From Bisgaardia hudsonensis (GTDB taxonomy: Bacteria; Pseudomonadota; Gammaproteobacteria; Enterobacterales; Pasteurellaceae), in the NCBI RefSeq assembly GCF_004345785.1, contig NZ_SLXI01000001.1, forward strand, positions 124,001 to 188,000: DNA of 64,000 nucleotides. Reading direction: 5' to 3'. The notes beneath the pieces are model-generated. The model did no database searches. It saw only the letters and a list, made by a program, of their open reading frames with translations, and was not told the origin of the DNA. The first letter of the stretch is position 1. Every line of letters starts with the position of its first letter. Positions 60,445-64,000 of the stretch are shown here, in pieces. Both the position numbers and the translations under genes were made by a program.

Positions 60445-60463
60445 ACCGCACTTAATTAAGTGC
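60445..60463. repeat. Uptake signal with a 16-bp palindrome between leuB and leuC
   Basis: ACCGCACTT at 60445-60453 starts a run in which GCACTTAATTAAGTGC (60448-60463) is a perfect palindrome. It has no T run and so is unlikely to be a strong terminator inside the operon. Confidence 0.7.
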
Positions 60464-60496
60464 AAAATTATAGAAAATACCAGTAACGAGAAAAAT

Positions 60497-61903
60497 ATGA
60501 AAAAGACACTTTACGAAAAATTATTTGATGCACATATTGTACATGAGCAAGAAGGCGAAACGCCTTTATTATATATTGATCGCCACTTAGTGCATGAAGT
60601 TACTTCACCACAAGCATTTGATGGATTAAGAGTGATGGGAAGAACTGTTCGTCAACCAACTAAAACAGTAGCAACAATGGATCATAATGTCCCTACCGAT
60701 AGTCGAGAATTATCTGGTTCTGGCGAAATGGGGCGTTTACAAATGGTGGAGCTAGATAAAAATAGCAAAGCATTTGATATCACCTTATATGATATTAATC
60801 ATATTAATCAAGGTATTGTGCATGTAATGGGACCAGAACAAGGATTAACTTTACCTGGAATGACCATTGTGTGTGGCGATTCCCATACCGCTACGCATGG
60901 TGCATTTGGTGCATTAGCTTTTGGAATAGGTACCTCTGAGGTTGAACATGTTTTAGCGACTCAAACGATCAAACAAACTCGCGCTAAAAAAATGAAAATT
61001 GAAGTGAAAGGTAAAGTAGCAAAAGGAATTACCGCTAAGGATATAGTATTAGCGATTATTGGTAAAACAACAATGGCTGGTGGAACAGGGCATGTGGTTG
61101 AATTCTGTGGTGAAGCCATTCGTGATTTGTCTATGGAAGGGCGAATGACTGTTTGTAATATGGCGATTGAATTAGGGGCAAAATCAGGGTTAATTGCACC
61201 TGATGAAACGACATTTAATTACTTAAAAACATTACCATCAGCTCCCAAAGGAAAATATTGGGATGAGGCAGTCGCTTACTGGAAAACCTTAAAAACTGAT
61301 GAGGAGGCTGAATTTGATACTGTAGTTACATTAGAAGCAAGCGATATTAAACCACAGGTAACATGGGGGACAAATCCTGGACAAGTGATTAGTATTGATC
61401 AAGTTATTCCAAATCCAGCTGAAATGGCAGATCTTATTGAGCGTCAATCAGCTGAAAAAGCCCTTGCATATATGGGATTAAACCACAGTATCAAATTAAC
61501 TGATGTTACGATTGATAAAGTATTTATCGGATCTTGTACTAATTCTCGAATTGAAGATTTACGTGCGGCGGCAGCTGTTGCTAAAGGGCGTAAAGTTGCA
61601 AATAATGTACAAGCATTAGTCGTACCAGGATCGGGGTTAGTGAAAGCACAGGCTGAAAATGAAGGTTTAGATAAAATTTTTATTGAGGCAGGGTTTGAAT
61701 GGCGTCAACCAGGTTGTTCAATGTGTTTGGCAATGAATAACGATAAATTAGCAACTGGTGAACGTTGTGCTTCAACCAGTAATCGAAACTTTGAAGGGCG
61801 TCAAGGTCGAGGCGGGCGTACCCATTTAGTCAGTCCAGCGATGGCTGCCGCAGCTGCCGTTTTTGGAAAGTTTGTTGATATTCGACATATTGAATTATTA
61901 TAA
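60497..61903 (+). CDS. leuC: 3-isopropylmalate dehydratase large subunit LeuC
   Basis: Isomerises 2- to 3-isopropylmalate with LeuD, using a 4Fe-4S cluster. The 468 residues contain [33 protein letters not shown], the cluster cysteine in [16 protein letters not shown], and two more in [13 protein letters not shown]. Start [15 protein letters not shown]. It is 83 bases after leuB and 10 before leuD. Confidence 0.97.
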   Translation: MKKTLYEKLFDAHIVHEQEGETPLLYIDRHLVHEVTSPQAFDGLRVMGRTVRQPTKTVATMDHNVPTDSRELSGSGEMGRLQMVELDKNSKAFDITLYDINHINQGIVHVMGPEQGLTLPGMTIVCGDSHTATHGAFGALAFGIGTSEVEHVLATQTIKQTRAKKMKIEVKGKVAKGITAKDIVLAIIGKTTMAGGTGHVVEFCGEAIRDLSMEGRMTVCNMAIELGAKSGLIAPDETTFNYLKTLPSAPKGKYWDEAVAYWKTLKTDEEAEFDTVVTLEASDIKPQVTWGTNPGQVISIDQVIPNPAEMADLIERQSAEKALAYMGLNHSIKLTDVTIDKVFIGSCTNSRIEDLRAAAAVAKGRKVANNVQALVVPGSGLVKAQAENEGLDKIFIEAGFEWRQPGCSMCLAMNNDKLATGERCASTSNRNFEGRQGRGGRTHLVSPAMAAAAAVFGKFVDIRHIELL

Positions 61904-61913
61904 GGAATGAAAA

Positions 61914-62519
61914 ATGGCAAAAGAATTTAAACAGCATACAGGATTAGCCGTACCACTTGATTTATCCAATGTGGATACTGATGCGATTATTCCTAAACAA
62001 TTTTTACAAAAAGTTACTAAAACGGGATTTGGAGTACATCTATTTCACGAATGGCGTTTTCTTGATGACGAAGGAAAGCAGATAAATCCCGATTTTGTAC
62101 TCAATTATCCTCGTTATCAAGGTGCAAGTATCCTACTTGCAAGAGAAAATTTTGGTTGTGGTTCTTCTAGAGAACACGCTCCTTGGGCATTGGCAGATTA
62201 TGGAATTAGAGTAATTATTGCCCCAAGTTTTGCGGATATTTTCTATGGTAACAGCTTGAATAATCAATTATTACCTATTCGTTTAACTGATGAAGAAGTT
62301 AATGAGTTATTTGATTATGTCAAAAATAATGATGGGGCAACGATTACTGTAGATTTAGAAGAGCAAACGGTATCAGCAAATAACAAAACTTATCATTTTG
62401 ATATTGATAGCTTTAGACGCCATTGTTTGTTAAACGGATTAGATAATATTGGATTGACTTTACAACATGAAGCAAAAATTGCTGAATATGAAAGTAAAAT
62501 TCCAGCATTTTTGCGATAA
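61914..62519 (+). CDS. leuD: 3-isopropylmalate dehydratase small subunit LeuD
   Basis: Small subunit, 201 residues: [23 protein letters not shown] at the N-terminus and the substrate-binding [20 protein letters not shown]. Last gene of leuABCD; a bidirectional terminator follows. Confidence 0.97.
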   Translation: MAKEFKQHTGLAVPLDLSNVDTDAIIPKQFLQKVTKTGFGVHLFHEWRFLDDEGKQINPDFVLNYPRYQGASILLARENFGCGSSREHAPWALADYGIRVIIAPSFADIFYGNSLNNQLLPIRLTDEEVNELFDYVKNNDGATITVDLEEQTVSANNKTYHFDIDSFRRHCLLNGLDNIGLTLQHEAKIAEYESKIPAFLR

Positions 62520-62551
62520 CCTCTAGCTCATTGTAATCATTAATAAAAAAA

Positions 62552-62588
62552 CACTAGTTTGATTGCTCATCAAAACTAGTGCTTTTTT
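62552..62588. terminator. Bidirectional terminator between leuD and infA
   Basis: CACTAGTTT (62552-62560) pairs with AAACTAGTG (62573-62581); GAT/ATC extends it. A run of As before and Ts after make it work on both strands. Confidence 0.88.
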
Positions 62589-62616
62589 ATATGCTTATAA
62601 CTAGACTAAATTTATA

Positions 62617-62877
<261 letters not shown>

Positions 62878-63137
62878 TTATACATTTTTATTATATATAT
62901 ATAAAGAATTTTCTTATAAATCTAATTAATAATAGTTATGGTTTTTATTTTGTTCAATTAAGTAATGAAATTGCTAATTCTCTTATAGGGTTTTGTTGAT
63001 AAAAATTATCTCTTCTAGAATGCTTGATTTAAGAAGAATATAATTAGACTTTCTAGTTTGTTATTTAGTTTGTTAAGTAGGCTAGTATATTCTTTAAATG
63101 GAAAAGAGGAGATTTTATAGAATCGATATATCATAAG

Positions 63138-63177
<40 letters not shown>

Positions 63178-63250
63178 GGAGAAAATAAGAAAAATAGTAA
63201 GAATAAGGGCAATTCTATTTAGAGTAAATAGAGTTTTATATAATTTTAAA

Positions 63251-63259
63251 TGTTATAAT
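63251..63259 (+). promoter_or_regulatory. Extended -10 promoter of the rmlB-like gene
   Basis: TGTTATAAT, an extended -10 box (TGN-TATAAT), 40 bases before the start codon. No good -35 hexamer is seen, which is tolerated with an extended -10. Confidence 0.55.
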
Positions 63260-63298
63260 AACATCTATTGTTGTATTTAGTTAAAATTACGGGAGAGT

Positions 63299-64000
63299 AT
63301 GAAAATATTAATTACAGGAGGAGCTGGATTTATAGGTTCTGCCCTTATTCGTTATATAATTAATCATGCTCAAGATTCAGTTATCAATGTTGATAAGTTA
63401 ACTTATGCTAGTAATTTACAATCTTTAGATAGTGTAAAACATAATTCACGTTATTTTTTTGAACAAGTTGATATTTGTGATAAATCCAAGTTAATTCATA
63501 TTTTTGATCAATATAAACCAGATGTGGTTATACATTTGGCTGCTGAGAGTCATGTAGATAATTCTATCTCTAATGCGGATCAATTTATTCAAACCAATAT
63601 TATTGGTACTTATCATTTGTTGGAAGTTTCTCGAGAGTATTGGAGTAAGTTAGACAATTATAGAAAACCATTATTTCGTTTTCATCATGTTTCTACTGAC
63701 GAAGTTTATGGGGACTTAGGCTATTCTGATCCCCCTTTTACTGAATCATCTCCTTATGTACCAAGTAGTCCCTATTCCGCAACAAAAGCATCAAGTGATC
63801 ATTTAGTAAGAGCTTGGTTTAGAACTTATGGACTTCCCGTTATTATTACACATAGTTCAAATAATTATGGACCTTTTCAGCATAAGGAAAAATTGATTCC
63901 TAAAATGATTTTAAATGCTTTGGAAGGTAAATCTTTACCTATTTATGGTAACGGTATGCAGATTCGAGATTGGTTATTTGTTGATGATCATGTTAGTGCG
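63299..64000 (+). CDS. rmlB: dTDP-glucose 4,6-dehydratase, 5' part (3' end outside window)
   Basis: Converts dTDP-glucose to dTDP-4-keto-6-deoxyglucose for lipopolysaccharide, capsule or common-antigen sugars. The 234 visible codons start at ATG 63299 after GGGAG: nucleotide-binding [42 protein letters not shown] with the catalytic acid pair, [10 protein letters not shown] with the Y-x-x-x-K pair, and [15 protein letters not shown]. The frame is open to the right edge. RmlB and RffG cannot be told apart here. It probably opens a surface polysaccharide cluster that continues beyond the window. Confidence 0.93.
   Translation, partial: MKILITGGAGFIGSALIRYIINHAQDSVINVDKLTYASNLQSLDSVKHNSRYFFEQVDICDKSKLIHIFDQYKPDVVIHLAAESHVDNSISNADQFIQTNIIGTYHLLEVSREYWSKLDNYRKPLFRFHHVSTDEVYGDLGYSDPPFTESSPYVPSSPYSATKASSDHLVRAWFRTYGLPVIITHSSNNYGPFQHKEKLIPKMILNALEGKSLPIYGNGMQIRDWLFVDDHVSA

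Overview
The window looks like a stretch of AT-rich chromosome from a Pasteurellaceae bacterium, a relative of Haemophilus, Pasteurella or Aggregatibacter. The strongest sign is the Haemophilus-type DNA uptake signal (core AAGTGCGGT or its complement), which I located by eye at 24 places, in genes and between them. The proteins also fit this family: complete FNR/ArcA/CRP-type gene sets and close resemblance to Haemophilus and Escherichia orthologues. I cannot name the species. I see no phage, insertion sequence, CRISPR array, rRNA operon or plasmid-type gene; most of the window is core metabolism.

Layout. 1-10 kb: the 3' end of lipA, the periplasmic methionine sulfoxide reductase pair msrP-msrQ, a CorB-like CNNM/CBS protein and YpjD next to ffh, a universal stress protein, and a two-gene TAXI-type TRAP transporter. 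10-16 kb: glpF-glpK, udp, tRNA-Ala, gltX and three identical tRNA-Val genes. 16-30 kb: two unrelated-looking LtaS/sulfatase-type membrane enzymes, the divergent argE/argH pair, arcA, a CPA1 antiporter, a YwiC-like membrane protein, and the arginine importer artPIQM. 29-39 kb: a zinc-ribbon protein, rsuA, maeB, sodA, yqjG, a gluconate locus (gntP, gntK, gntR) and deoC-deoR. 39-46 kb: the dipeptide importer dppABCDF and a tRNA Gly-Cys-Leu operon. 46-57 kb: ubiC, upp-uraA-hda, an unrecognised secreted protein, and the complete cytochrome c maturation operon ccmABCDEFGHI. 57-64 kb: leader peptide plus leuABCD, infA, and the 5' part of a dTDP-glucose 4,6-dehydratase gene preceded by heptanucleotide repeats.

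How it works together. Several loci carry readable regulation. There are ArgR-type palindromes at artP and argE, GntR-type operators and a CRP-type site in the gntP/gntK gap, a well-placed CRP site before maeB, an FNR box over the sodA promoter, and a full transcription attenuator (leucine-rich leader peptide, antiterminator, terminator) before leuA. Terminators are often built from inverted pairs of uptake signals. 

The less ordinary items are the heptamer repeat tract before the rmlB-like gene, a terminator-like hairpin just upstream of argH, the orphan secreted protein beside hda, and the LtaS-like gene beside the tRNA-Val cluster. I did not find a clearly new multi-gene system. Start sites, motifs and site matches were read by eye; no database or folding search was run.
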